Shown piece after piece: positions 46,719 through 58,527 of a stretch of 64,000 nt of DNA; within the stretch, counting starts at the first letter, position 1; each line of letters begins with the position of its first letter. The DNA is taken from positions 62,001-126,000 of the forward strand of contig BDSL01000007.1 of assembly GCA_003116995.1 (NCBI GenBank). Direction: 5' to 3'. This stretch comes from Yamagishiella unicocca. Its lineage: Eukaryota > Chlorophyta > Chlorophyceae > Chlamydomonadales > Volvocaceae. Position numbers and translations under genes: made by a program. The notes under the pieces were generated by a model. It made no database searches and had not been told where the DNA came from. It was given only the letters and a program-made list of their open reading frames with translations.

Positions 46719-46739
46719 AATTGCTCAGAGCATGCACGT

Positions 46740-46815
46740 AGATGGTTTGGTAGGTCCTATATATAGCATATGGATAAGGTTTGGTAGGTCCCATATATAT
46801 TGCATATGGTTAAGG
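46740..46815. repeat. 34-bp tandem duplication
   Basis: Two units starting at about 46744 and 46778 of GGTTTGGTAGGTCC followed by TATATATAGCATATGG-type sequence. It is AT-rich and includes TATATA in each unit. Confidence 0.85.
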
Positions 46816-47095
46816 TGTCGTCGGGTCGGGTTGAGCTGTGTCGCAACAGCGGCAGGAAACGGTCTCGTGACAGTTTCAGGGGTACTATTTATTGGTCACG
46901 TGCGACATTTGGTTCGCGTGATCCCAGCGAGGGGGATAGTGCTACGTTTGGTTCGCGTGATTCCAGCGGCGGGGACAGAGCAGCCAGGTGTCTGCCACAT
47001 GCTGCAACGCAACCCTATGCAACCATGCGGCTCTCGTAGATGCCTATGCAACCGCTCGTCCATCGTTTCGTTCCTAGTCCAAGCATTTCCACGCA

Positions 47096-47410
47096 ATGGC
47101 AGCAGTCTGGGATGCGCGGCTATGGACAGCTGACAACATGCGGCAATGTGAGTCGGTACTCAAGGACTGGAACGTGTGCTACTGTATTGAAAAGGAGTAC
47201 TGCACGCCTCAGTTCGTCGGTTGGGGAAGACCTGGGATATACTTTACTCGACACGAAGCCATGCGTGAGGCCAGGAGAGAATTTCCGGCAAGCCTGCAAG
47301 CCGACCAAACAGGTCGATCTGAGCATGCCTGTCGTGCTCTCATCTACTTACATGATGTCACAGTGCTCTTCCCTGTTGCGTGCGTTGCCACGCTCGTTGA
47401 GTCCCGCTGA
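47096..47410 (+). CDS. small ORF, unknown, weak RNase H1-N-like motif
   Basis: A 104-codon open frame starting MAAVWDARLWTADN. Around residue 40 it reads GWGRPGIYFTRHEAMREA, faintly like the GRxPGIYxxWxEA signature of the small N-terminal nucleic-acid-binding domain of eukaryotic RNase H1. Only that signature supports it. There is no RNase H catalytic domain nearby, no splice structure is evident, and the ORF could be random. If real, it is more likely a fragment of a retroelement or a decayed gene than a working gene. Confidence 0.22.
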   Translation: MAAVWDARLWTADNMRQCESVLKDWNVCYCIEKEYCTPQFVGWGRPGIYFTRHEAMREARREFPASLQADQTGRSEHACRALIYLHDVTVLFPVACVATLVESR

Positions 47411-47966
47411 CTTGCCGTGCGCCGAGGCCAGCAAGTTGTGCGTCCCGAGGTGGAAGGAGCGCGTCGACAGGTCCGACAGCATCCTTTCAACCTGAAAGCT
47501 GGGACCACGTCATCAGCTGAAGGCAGCCGCTGTCACCTGCTGTCACCCACAGACGCATCCTGCCCTAGCCCCGGCACCCAAGTTCATCTCGGTTCACACC
47601 TCAGTTTCAAGAACGTTTTAAGGTCAGGAGCCCACTGTAACGAATACTAATACTAACTACCCGGTGCGGCTCGGTGGTTGCCCATTCGGAGAGCACGGCA
47701 ACCGCTGTGTGAAAGCGCTTAGTGAAAAGCCGCGAACGCGTTCCCGGCCGTGTTGGCCTTGCGTCATCGTTGTTGTTGTAACGGGTACAATGGGTTCCAG
47801 ACCAAGAGGTAGAACCATCGGGCGCATCGCGTCTACGTGTTACCATCCCTGCTGAACTACATTTTAAGGTCTGGAGCCCACTGTAGCAAGTACAACGACA
47901 TTATATGTTACAGTGTACGCAAGCTGTTGGGCGTGATATGCTGCTCAGGTAGCGGGTAGCGCTCGC

Positions 47967-48749
47967 TTGTACACCACCACCACCCATGCGGTATACACGG
48001 CAGCGAACCCCAGCTGCTGGGGAGCCGCGGGCCACAGGCGTTTATCGCCGCTTTTGACAGGGCACCCATCATACGGGGGTTCGGGAGCCTTTGCACTTAA
48101 GGAGCATCTGCGGGCGCGCTGGGCTGGCTGGGCACTGCCCTCCTTGCTGGCAATAGCTGCGGCCAGGAAGCGCCGGCCTCCGTGGGTTACAGACCTCGCC
48201 ACCTTACTGTGGGGGTGCATCCATCTTTCCGGCCCCTCACCATGTTCACAGCGCGGGACCGGGGATCGTGGATGGCGGCTTGCGGGATGCCGGACGATAT
48301 GCATCCGCTACTGGTGGGACGTTGGGCCCTCCAGACGTTGTGGGATGATCTCGCGGCCCGAGATGCGCTCCCCGATTCCTTGTTTTGGTCCGAGGCAGCT
48401 GTACAGTTGTCTGTGCCAGCGGGCTGGCGGGGGCCCGTCGAACGGGTTCTGTGCCCCCAATCTCGAGCAGCGAAGGCGTTCTTGGCTTTGGTCGATGGCG
48501 GGAGTGTATGGATGCGATGGAGGCCCTGCTCGCCGAGGGGCCGACCCCGTGGAGGCAGGCGGCGGCCCTGGTGCTGCCACTGGGCCCTCAGGAACCCCTC
48601 CTGCTCTGCCAGCAGTTGGGGAGATTGCGTCAATGTTGACCGCGCGCCTGGGGTGGCGGTTGGGAGCGGGACCACCCCTGGCGCTGAGGGAGATGACTGT
48701 TCGGGCTGGGACGGCTGTGCAGCTTAGGGGCCGGGGTCGCGGACGCTGA
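47967..48749 (+). pseudogene. frameshifted LINE-like (non-LTR) C-terminal fragment
   Basis: Long overlapping plus-strand frames that, read in alternation, resemble the region after the reverse transcriptase in algal non-LTR retrotransposons. GGSGAFALKEHLRARWAGWA and RRPPWVTDLATLL come in one frame (from 47967). HPSFRPLTMFTARDRGSW, then LLVGRWALQTLWDDLAARD, follow in a second frame (48182 on). LTARLGWRL, then LALREMTVRAGTAVQL, return to the first frame near the stop at 48749. No reverse-transcriptase core or endonuclease is found upstream. That fits a 5'-truncated, decayed insertion. The resemblance is from general knowledge of these proteins, not an alignment. Confidence 0.45.
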
Positions 48750-50313
48750 GCGGGGAGCACATGAGCTGTTTGTGCGCGTTGAATCCTGGTACGGGGGTTG
48801 TGTTGTATCACGTTCTGGACTTAGCGTGATGGCGACAATGATCTGTTTCCCGCCAATTCTGCCTGTTCGGCGTACACTACTGACGTACGTCTCTGAAGGC
48901 TGTAAGTCTGCCGTTACAGACTGGAACTGTGAATCTGTCACAGTTGGGAATCTGTCCTGGGCTGACTGTCTCTGCATCGTTTGGAGAACTGGGTCTAACG
49001 GTCTGTCGTTACCCACTGAGCCGGCTGTCGTACCGCTACAGCACTGTCAGCGTTCTTAAACACTTGCTGGTTCTCTAAACGGTAGTTCTGACTGCCCCCA
49101 GCAGTTGGACTTTAGCCTACAACAGGTTGGCTGCACCTTCAAGGAAGCCGAGTACATACATTTCGTGGGGAGCGTTAGGTACAGTTCATACAAGGGCGGT
49201 ACGAAGGATATGGCGAGTTTGCCGCACCGGCATGGCCGGCTGTCGTGGGCGGTGAAGAGCCGGGCGGGGCGCAGAGTATACGCGCGTTTGTCCTAAGCTG
49301 AAGGCTGCCCGTGGGTTCTCTTGGGATGGATTTAACCAGTAAATGGTGTGGCCAAGGGCGGCGACATGTAGCGCTGCTGTATCGGAACACACGCAAGTGG
49401 GCAGTTGGCGGAATTCGTTCTTCCTGCTGGCTGCACAAGCGCGAAGAACACTACTTTCCAACCTGCGGCATATGGCGGTACTTTCGACCTCATCGTCCTG
49501 GCTTCGAAATGGCCGGGGCCACAGGTCCATCCACAGGCTACTCTACGTAGGCGCAGGTCAGCCGGCTCCGGCCAGGCGGCATAAAGTCGCGGAGTGCCAG
49601 CCTGTGCCGGCGTTATGCGCTTACGCCGCTTAATGTGCAGTACCTCGCCGCGCGTTGAGGATAATGGGGTACACATCGTATACCTATTGGTTTAGCGAAG
49701 CAGCGGCGGGGGTTGCATCCCTGGCATAGGGGTAGGCACTTCGCCCGTGTGCATACAGGCGGGCCGAGCGAGGTGAAGATAAGTGCTTATTTTTCGTAGC
49801 CGTTCAAACGTGACTTGAGTAGTGTGCAGCACGAGGAAGTGGAAAATGACTCTTCCAAAGCTCGCTTTTATGTCTCTGGACAACGTGGGTGGAACCATGT
49901 GCATGCAGGATGAAAGAAACATTATTAGGCATTGTAGTAGTCAGCGTACGTATAAAATCCGGCAAGCCTGAGTGCTTGACAGCATGAAAGGTTCACTGAA
50001 TTGATGTACAAGCTGTGCAAAATCTGGCAACAGAGGGGAGCAGCCAACGTGCAGGGTGCGACATAATTATCAGGGCCATTCGCAAACATGGCCCTTGCCC
50101 TGGCGCACCTGGCATTCGCGTGGGTGCTTAAAGCAAGTGGTGCGGCCGACGCGTTTCGGCGCGCATTATCAAACGATCACGGTTTCAGTCGCGTTCCCGG
50201 TGCCGTACCAACCAGCGGCGCACGGCATGAAATAAAATTGAACGGCTCGCTGATATTTTCTCATAGCAATAAACTTTACGCAGGCGCGTAACGACTTTAC
50301 TGTATGTGTAGGG

Positions 50314-53263
50314 ATGTTAGCCGACAAGCCTCTTCACATGCATTCACGCTGCGCCGACCCGCAATGCTCAATAACGTCTCGCTCCGTGTCCCCTGAATTA
50401 CTTCTACTGCCGGAACATGTTTTGCAAGTGAGTGACGATAGCATTCTAACGGTTTGGGCAGGCAGCTTGGATTCCCGCCTAAATGCGTCCCAAAGACAGG
50501 TTAACGTGCCTGGGCGTATTGGTCATGCCTGCGCACTGCTGCGCAAAGAAGTGATATCCAAAGCTAATGCTGTTTTTTCCTTGAACCTTACTTGGTGCTG
50601 CAAAGCAAATCCTGCTCAAGACGGCGATTGAAGGGGCATTCCGTCACGTCTGCAAGGCGTTTTCGGTCGCTATTGCGAAGGCGACTTTGACGGTGAAGTT
50701 AACGCGGGCAGTTCTCCGGTAAGCCTCCAAACAACGCCATCCGCGACTCGACCATGTTGCACAACGGCGCACGACGTTATCTATTCTGCCCAGCGTAGAT
50801 ACAACTGTATCGGTCCACCTTGCTGTATATAATTTTGTTAATGATGGCCAGACTGGTTCCGTAGGCAGCGATAGAGGCTGAAACGGGTACCGGTATTTGT
50901 CGCCATCCCGCCAACAGGCTTCGCCAAAATTTGTTTATCACACAGCTACTACGCATATGGCGTGCCACTGCTGTAGCCGTAGCGCGTTGAATCTGGCGCG
51001 TACATGTCTTTAAAAAGGGCATCGGTATGCTCCCAACGTGTGCCTGCAGAAACCGCACGGAGACTCTTCGGGCGCTTTCCACATTTCCAAACGCCAATCG
51101 GGTCATCCTCGACTTGTCTGCTGACCGCCAAGCTGCCAGCGGAGCTGGTGCCGCGTTTCTTGCGGATGCCGAAGAAGATACGTCGCTAATCGGTGCCGCC
51201 CTGGACGCGCTCGCCGCAACGCGGCATCCGCTGACATCTCTGGTCTTGCTACACCTGTCCGGCCCTGTACCGCTTCCTTCAGCCGCCACGCTCAGTTATC
51301 TCACCACCTGCGGCCTCAACGCGCTCGAATGGCGGGATGTGTCAATCCAACGCGCCGCCCATGAAGGTACCTCCAACCTGATGAGGTCGTCGTTCAGGCC
51401 AGTGCCTCTGCCTGCTCCAGCGCTATCCGGCCTTGTCCACCCTGGCACCACCGCCCCCAGCCTCGCGGACTCTATCCGCTGCCGTAGTGCGGCCATGATC
51501 CGACTGGCGCGAGCTCTGCCCGCGCTGCGGCGGCTGTCCCTTTGCAGTGCGGCGTTCTCGGCGGGTGACGTTGCGTCGCTGCGTGTGCTGACGCAGCTCC
51601 AGGAGCTGAGCCTGGTCGGCGCGATGGAGTGCGGAGGCGGTCCCGCGGGTCGGTTGCCGGTTGTGTCATCTGCAGCTGCTGTTTATCAAGGACTGCTGGC
51701 AGCGCTGCCAGGGCTGCACAAGCTGCAGCTTCCAATGGCGATGGTGGCGCCCGCATTGCACGGCTTTGTTCGGGCGAACTCGCTGTACGACAGCAGCGAC
51801 GAGGACGACGATGAAGATGATGCCGACGACGACGAATGGGACGGTCTGCAAGAAGATTATTGGGGATTTATTGACGCCAACAGCAGCAGCGACGGTCTAA
51901 GCAGCAATGGCAGCAGCGACGATGGCAGAGGCAGCCGGAGCTTCGTTCCATTGCCTGCCGAGAAGGGCAGAAGTGCGGTGGCGTCGACGGCCGGTCTGTC
52001 CAAAAGCATGTCATCCGGCTGGGTGTTTCCGCCCTCCCTGGAGGACCTGACCATCCCGCTCTGCGCACTCAACGGCCCAGTATTCCGCGCCGTGTGTGAT
52101 GCGTACGGCAGTGACGCCAAGACGGGCGTCGGGCGCTACGGCAGCAGCGGCGCGGGCATCGGCATCTCCAACCCGATTATACTCTTGGACGACGGCTGCG
52201 GCGGCCGAGCCAGCGATGACGGCGGCGAGGGCGTGGGTGCGGCGGCCCGTGGCCTCCGTGCTTTACACGTGACATGCGCCCCTGGCTACACCCTGTGGGA
52301 GGGCTCCTTTCTCTCGGTGGGCTCCTTTCTCTCGCCAGGCTCCCTGGCCCCTGCTTTCTTGAAGAGTTGCGGCGCCTTTAGAAGCGTGCGCGGCTGCCGG
52401 GACGCACGCCACCTTGTAACCGCCGGCCTGTCCCGGTCCTCGCTGCGTTGTTGACAGGCCGAGCAGGACTTCGAGGCGCTGTCCCGGCTGACCTCCCTGG
52501 AGTCACTGCACCTCTCCCTGGAGCTGGACGGCTGCGGCCGCGGCTCGCTCCGCCGTGACAGCCTGCGCGGCTGCTTCCAGCACCTCAAGGCGCTGCACCG
52601 AATCAGGGTGAGTCGAGCCTCCAGCTTATGGGGTATGACGTAGGTTAGAGGCGTTGCGCGACCCCACATCTAGACGCCAACCTTGTCTACCATCTTGCCA
52701 TTGGCTCAACACACAGACCCATTGTAACCGACCCTTGCCTTGCTGTTCTGTTGCACGCTTGATCAAGGCCACGGCCACCCTCGTAACGTCGCTTTTCCCT
52801 GTTGACAAATTCCATTCGTTCGCGGTCTCCGCCCGCTTCTTCTTAGGACCTGCGCGTCTCCGAGACCCGCCAGCCCCTGTGCTTCTCCATGCGCAAGAGC
52901 TACGGAGGAGCCGTCACCCTCTTGTCATACGTCGTACGGAACAGCGTTCCAGCACCACCGCCACCTCCTCAAGCTGACGCGCTAGGTGGGCAGTGCGTCA
53001 ATGGACGTGCAGTCAACGGGCCCCTGCTCGCGCCGCCGCCACTCCCGGCCCCGCCACCACCGCCTCCCTCCGCCGCCGCGCTCAACGACCTGCTGGCCCA
53101 CTGGCCTCAGCTGCAGACCCTCGTGTTCTCCGAGCAGAGCGTGGTTCGCACCTCCCACGGCGGGCAGGACCGCCTGGTGCTGCCCGGGAGCCTGGACGAG
53201 CTACTGGAGCTGCAGGACGAGCAGCAGGCCAGCGTATGGCGGCAGCAACCTGGTTCTCCCTAG
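50314..53263 (+). CDS. F-box/LRR protein, family copy C (intact)
   Basis: Third family copy, same plan as copy B: exons 50314-50427, 50606-50718, 51050-52316, 52458-52607, 52847-53263; 2061 nt, 686 aa, phases closing. F-box-like segment SPELLLLPEHVLQ joined to QILLKTAIEGAFRHVCKAFS. Exon 2 has the same 113-nt length as copy B. The first part of exon 3 (51050-51450) differs clearly from A and B in both DNA and protein (FPNANRVILDLS, LTTCGLNALEWRDV). From about 51455 to 51652 and from 52013 to 52316 it is nearly identical to them. The acidic insert (51653-52012) is unrelated and includes a run of Asp/Glu. The end of exon 3 is partly duplicated into the following intron (GGGCTCCTTTCTCTCG twice). 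No TGTAA was spotted soon after the stop. Function is inferred only from F-box and LRR features. Confidence 0.7.
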
Positions 53264-56200
53264 GGGAGGGTTCGCTTTCGATCCTGAGGAGGCCCTGCTG
53301 CGCCTGTAGCAGCGACCGGGTTTGACACATTGCTACAGTCAAGTGTCGTACGATGATAACAACCCGTGCGAACATTTGAAGAAGGGTTTGCGTTGGGTTA
53401 TGACCTGCTGTTGGAATGCTTACTTTGGTCTGGGAGATGCGGATGACCCCAATGGGTGCCCTTATTACAATCCGTCTGCGAAGAGCAGAAAGGAACGCGA
53501 TTTTTATATTCATGTACGGTTTCTTTGTCGTTCGTACAGTCCCCTGCACCTGTTGTTATTCCGGGTGTTACGGTTGCTCACCAGCATGGTCTTGAGGGTT
53601 TGCTGGTGCCGGTTTTGGGGTTATGTTTCGAGTCTGTTGCGTTTGGTTGTAGGGTGTTACGGCTGGCCGGCCGGCCGGCGGATAAGTGGGCACTGCATGA
53701 CTCCAACATGCGCTCAGTCCGAGGTGGAGTGGTTGGTTGCTCCCTTGGTTGCCGTTGGATCCAAGTGAGGGCATCCCACAGCGTTCTACCCTCTACAGAT
53801 TTTTTAGTTGTTCGAGCAAAACCGTTGTTGAGCTTGGTTGATGGTTGCACAATGTTGGGCGAGGCGGCACCTCGATTTAGGAACTTTTACATGTCCGCTA
53901 CGTCACTGAAGCTCAGCTTCAACCGTCGGTGTTTGTAGCCGGTTTGCAGCCGTTCCTCCAATAGGTTTTATGCAGGGGTCGCATGCGTAAATTGTAGTGC
54001 CTGGGGCTTGTTAGTTGGTCGCCGTTGCGGCCCCGGGCGCTGCAATTGACGCTTACCCATCATATCACCTCTTTCCCCTACCTCATATCAACAAGTTGAA
54101 AGTGTGCAGCAATATGTTTTGGTTTTGCAGCGACTGGCCTACGTCGGCCTGGACGTTTGCCATTAATAGTGTCCACTTTACGTTGCGGGGTTTTGCAGGT
54201 GTTAGTTAACGAGTGGTCGGTGCGTCTGAGGTAGCGATATGGGTCTGCTGCAGGCGTGCGGAATGATAACCGTGCATCTGCGCTCTGATCCCTTCTCCAC
54301 GCGCTCAACGCCTTCCTTCGCAGAGACCAGCATATGTCTGGAAGTGCATGTCGTACGGTTGATGTAGGACACATCTGAGGGCGCATGTCGTTCGGGCTCT
54401 GTAGGTTTGTCTTGGTGCAGCGGTCGCATCTGGCGATTGATGTGTTTGCGCTTGCATTTGTGTCATCGCGCCAAAGGCGATTAATTATGGGGTAGTTTGT
54501 CGACGTGCGTCGGCGTGTGTGGATACGTATATCGTAAAGGGCGTTGGGGGTGTCCTTCCCGCAATGGCGGCCGTGGGTCAGGATTAGTAGCGCTTGGTCC
54601 TTCAATTAGGATAGCTGTCGGTGGTCTTCCGCCCAGAGTGGTTTCGTTGTGATAGTACCTAGTTTGTTACCTGTTTCTCAAGTCATGTTAGCCTTGGCCG
54701 ATGGCTCTTGCTGAAGTCGAGCTGGGGACGCCGGTCGTAAGTAAGCCACACTGCTCAGCGGCTGCACTCTGGTGCCGCAGCGACTCCCCGCGGGCTGCTG
54801 CGAATGTGACGTACTCAAGATCAATCGAAAGGCGCCCTCCTTTTCTAGCATCTAGAGGGGTATTATTGTGTCGTTTGCGGGACAGTTGGCACCATAGCGT
54901 CCCGGGATCCGTTGGTGTTGGTGCTTCAAGTGTTAATTTCCTAGCAGCTTATCCCGCAGTCTTGGTTCGTGCGGGTGCCATGGGTTGCAATCTGCCGGCG
55001 CATGGCTTACCGAAGCTGATTCTTCGCGTCTATCTGTCTGTCACCTTTTTATTCTTGGTAATTTCCCGCGACTGGCTAGCGGCAAGAGGTGAATCGGGAC
55101 CCTGGCCCACCTAATCGGGACAGGTGTGGATGGGACGCTTGAGTCCCACCACCGCCCTTTGTGTAGGAACATCAGCAGGGCGCGGATGGGTTGCGATAGC
55201 GTAGACGGACCTGGACAAGAGGGGTATATGCGCTGGCAGCGCAGGGCATCAGGGCGCCGCCGGCACACTGGTGGGTAGATATGAAAATGGTGGTGAACAG
55301 CATCAGGCGGTGAGGCGGAACGAATGCCCAGTCGGGCGATGCTATATATTGGGATTCTTTACTCCACGTGGTGGCTGGCAGGTTGCCGGTTTGGGGGCGA
55401 GTCGCTGGGGGCTCCTGCTCGATAAGAGCTGGCTGTTCGCAGACGCTGCCTATGTCCGTCCCCAACTAACGGTATACGATTGTGGTATGCATAAGCAAGC
55501 CATCTTACTGCTTTTTATCATATGTGCGGGGTGGAAAATAGATTCGACCAGCTAGTGGGCAGGCGGGGCACCATTGATTTTATAGGTCGTACTAGGTTAA
55601 GTAGAGGGTAGAGGTTGGAAACTCGTTCTCTGTAAGTGCGTGCACACATCGTCGGCTACGAAAGCCGAAGCCTGATCTCTGCTGCCAGCACTGCATTGGT
55701 GCACCTGATGAGTCATGGCGTGCCGACCGCACTGCCCTAGTTACTGCCTGAATGTCGTACCTTCTGGCCATGGGGCACGTGCCGCGTCGCCCAAGGGCCG
55801 AACGTTCGTCCCCAAGGGAGGAGCCAGCTCATTTGCTTAGGCTCGAGAGGAAAGCCACAGTCTCCCCTGGGCCCAGTCGCCTGGTCTCTCCTGGGCCCAG
55901 TCACCTGGTCTCCGCATGTTGACAACGGTGAGAACGGTCTTAGCAGACTCGGCCTGCCACCAGCGCTGCCAGGCTGACGTGGGACTGGATTACATGGCCA
56001 TGAAAGGGCGCCTTACAGACAGGTGCCGCTACAGGTAGGCACCCAGAGTCAAAGTGCGAGATAGGCAGCGAGCTCTGCGCAGAGAGTGTCTGCGGTTGAA
56101 GGTAGAGCAGGCAATGGCGTTGCCACCAGCCAGCCAGCTGGGACCAAGTAGGTTTGCCCAATGGGGCTTCCTGGGGCCCCTGCACAAACACACATGCCGG

Positions 56201-57668
56201 TCGTAGCGCTTACCGTCAGCCTTTCTCATCATGCTCGCTCTATCGCTCACCAGTTGCCGATCAATCGCAGGTCGGCGGAAGTGCTTGGACAGCTGCACAG
56301 TAACGGATGTGACACGGGCCTAGCTAGGATCACCTTTCGGCAAGATTTGCACCAGGCAGCGGACTGGCGCAATTCAGGAAAGCGACCTTATGCGCTGTGC
56401 GCTGGGAGCCCTTGTCGGTGGCCCCCTGAGCCAGCGGCCCTGGACGACACCAGTCCTGTCAGGGCGTGGCGCGCCATTCGGCAGTGGTCTGGCGGCTGAT
56501 GGTGCTTCTCGGTTCAGCCTGAAGCCAGTGGACGGACAGACGCACGCTGATTCTATCTGTGCAGCGAAAGGTATATAGGGGTCCGGACCCACGGGAGTTC
56601 GTTACAGGTATTGTCTTACTCACCGATAGCGCGTGGAAAGTTTCCACTGGAAACAAACATTTTGGCAACCCCCTAGGGGCACGACAAACGCGTGATCGGC
56701 AAATGATTTCCCAGCGAGTCCATGCGAGACCAGCGTTCTCCGCGCCATTCCCATCCCAAACGAGCCTCCCCGCTCGGATGACGCACAACTGAAGGAAAAC
56801 CTTAATGAGTGCTGGCAACAACGTTCGCCGCAGAATCTTCATCAGCAAAGCAAATGTTTTTGCTCAAATGCCATACAACAATGCACCAATCAGGACGACG
56901 CAGCAAGACTTGAGGCAGGGGTTACGTTTTCCTCTTCAAAATGCACAGATGGGGCCCTCGTCACCATCACAGCCTGTCACAGCAAACCGGGCGGGAGGCG
57001 CCAGTTAAGGGCCATCCCATACCACCACTGCAAGATGCACCCCAGGGAAAACCATGCCCGCAATGTCAACGGACTGTCCACCTAAATATATCATGCGCAT
57101 ATTGGGTAGTGGCTTCATAATGCACACTTGGGCGGTCACCATTATTTTACAACCGCTCAAAAAAGCAACAAAATTTCAGGAGACCACGCGAACAATATTT
57201 CAGCTGCCCCTGCCAAGTTATGGATTGGCTCAACGCCGTGGCCTTCCCATAACGCCAACACCTAAACATCGCAAATTACCCTGCCGGCTGGCACACGCTG
57301 TTGCCGTCACAGGAGTACGGAAAAGCGATTATCGACAATGAACCGCCTTCGCGATTTGTACTTGTATGTTGCTTGTAGCGTCCCTCCCAGGACCCAGCTG
57401 TAGATTCCATCTCATTTCCTCGACCCTATTGCCTACTCCCTTGACTAGCTTCAATACTTCTTAATATGGAATCTGCGGCACCCAGGCAGTTACGATCGGG
57501 CGGCAGTGGGTCAGTAAGCACTGGGTTGGGTTGCAAGTACAGGAGTAGGTTGGGTTGCAAGTAAAGGCAGGTAAAAAACAATAACAACAGACGCTACGAA
57601 AGAGGTGCAGCGGGAGCCGCAGCGCAAGCAGCGAGACCGGGAAGGGGCATGGGCACGAACATTAAGTC
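53264..57668. other. 4.4-kb spacer after F-box copy C
   Basis: Low-GC intergenic sequence. No ORF shows a recognisable domain. The largest (53456-53938, 53322-53768) overlap each other in different frames. A small imperfect duplication of GGGTTGGGTTGCAAGTA occurs at 57520-57565. The right edge should contain the 3' untranslated region of the minus-strand gene that ends at 57669. Confidence 0.55.
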
Positions 57669-58527
57669 TTACCCCTCGCGGGCGTCGCGCTTGTTCTCAG
57701 ACTTATGCACGTCGCCGCGCCACGCCTGCAAGTGCGGGGGATAAAGGATGCCCATGTCTCGAAGTCCCGAGGGCTGGCGAAAGAGGCAGGAAAGGACGCG
57801 CTATCTATCGACAGAACACATCGCGCTGCAGCGGTTGGTTTCATACAGTACGGGCTGACTAGGAGGGAGATGCCATGACGTCAGTAGTCCATCAGGACTT
57901 CAATGACCAAGAGAGCTTACCGTTGTGGCGCCGGTCCACTTGGGTTCGTCATCCTCGGCAGTTTTAGGGAAGCCGGCCACAACGCCCTTTACCGCGTCCT
58001 CGACGTAGCCCACAGGGCCATCGGTTGGCTCGAGCGCGGAGCTGGGCGGAAGCTGGGCATTGCTGGAGAAGCCATCCTTGAATGGCTTCTTCGAGCGGCT
58101 GATACGTCCCGTCCACGCGTTGGTCGGGAAGTTGTCAACCTTGCTATCATCCGGCGAAAAGATTCGCACGAACGCCTGGCCAAACCTGGAAGGGGAAACG
58201 CGCAGCGCACCAGTAAGCGACTAGGGTCTCGGCAACGAGGGTCTCGGCAACCGAGACAGTGACGAAACAGTCCACAAGCCAGACCAGACAACCAGCACTA
58301 TCTGTATGAAGGATAAGATGCAAAGCATGGCTATCAAGTCGCTATCGTCATACGCAACCTTAGCAAGTCAATTGTAACGTCGAAACCAACCCGACTCACC
58401 AGTTGGTAGCCTCGTGCACACTAAGAGCCTTCACCGTGACGATGGTAGCGCGGCCGCGACGGGCAACTGTGGGACGGCGCGCTGCCGTGGAGACGACGCG
58501 AGGGCACGAGGTCAGGGTCAGGGCCAT
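57669..58527 (-). CDS. predicted plastid-targeted protein, unknown function
   Basis: A three-exon gene found by joining phases: 58527-58400, 58185-57921, 57725-57669 (minus), 450 nt, 149 aa, all GT-AG. Residues 1 to about 33 are rich in Ala, Arg, Thr, Ser and Val with few acidic residues (MALTLTSCPRVVSTAARR), a typical algal chloroplast transit peptide. The remainder is soluble, with WFGQAFVRIFSPDDSKV and AWTGRISRSKKPFKDGF, and a charged C-terminus ending KSENKRDAREG. No membrane segment. I do not recognise the family. The small, basic, plastid-directed form suggests a subunit of a photosynthetic or stromal complex, but that is a guess. It diverges from the MT-A70-like gene across a region of about 590 bp. 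Confidence 0.65.

Larger units (their letters stand above)
44944..50313. other. 5.4-kb spacer between F-box copies B and C
   Basis: Low-GC intergenic sequence with a 52-bp triplicated repeat, a 34-bp duplication, one short motif-bearing ORF (47096-47410) and a frameshifted LINE-like fragment at 47967-48749. The first about 230 bp are the copy B 3' untranslated region. I recognise no other gene. Confidence 0.55.

Noticed and set aside
47096..47410. Confident RNase H1 call
   Set aside because: Only a faint N-terminal-domain signature is seen and the catalytic domain is absent, so it is listed only as a low-confidence ORF.
53456..53938. 160-aa ORF downstream of F-box copy C
   Set aside because: It overlaps another ORF of similar length in a different frame, has no motif, and no plausible exon continues it.
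29476..57668. Prokaryotic-type defence system, CRISPR array or prophage in the gene-poor block
   Set aside because: There are no spaced direct repeats, no operon-like runs of adjacent ORFs and no phage or Cas motifs. The genes present are spliced and eukaryotic.
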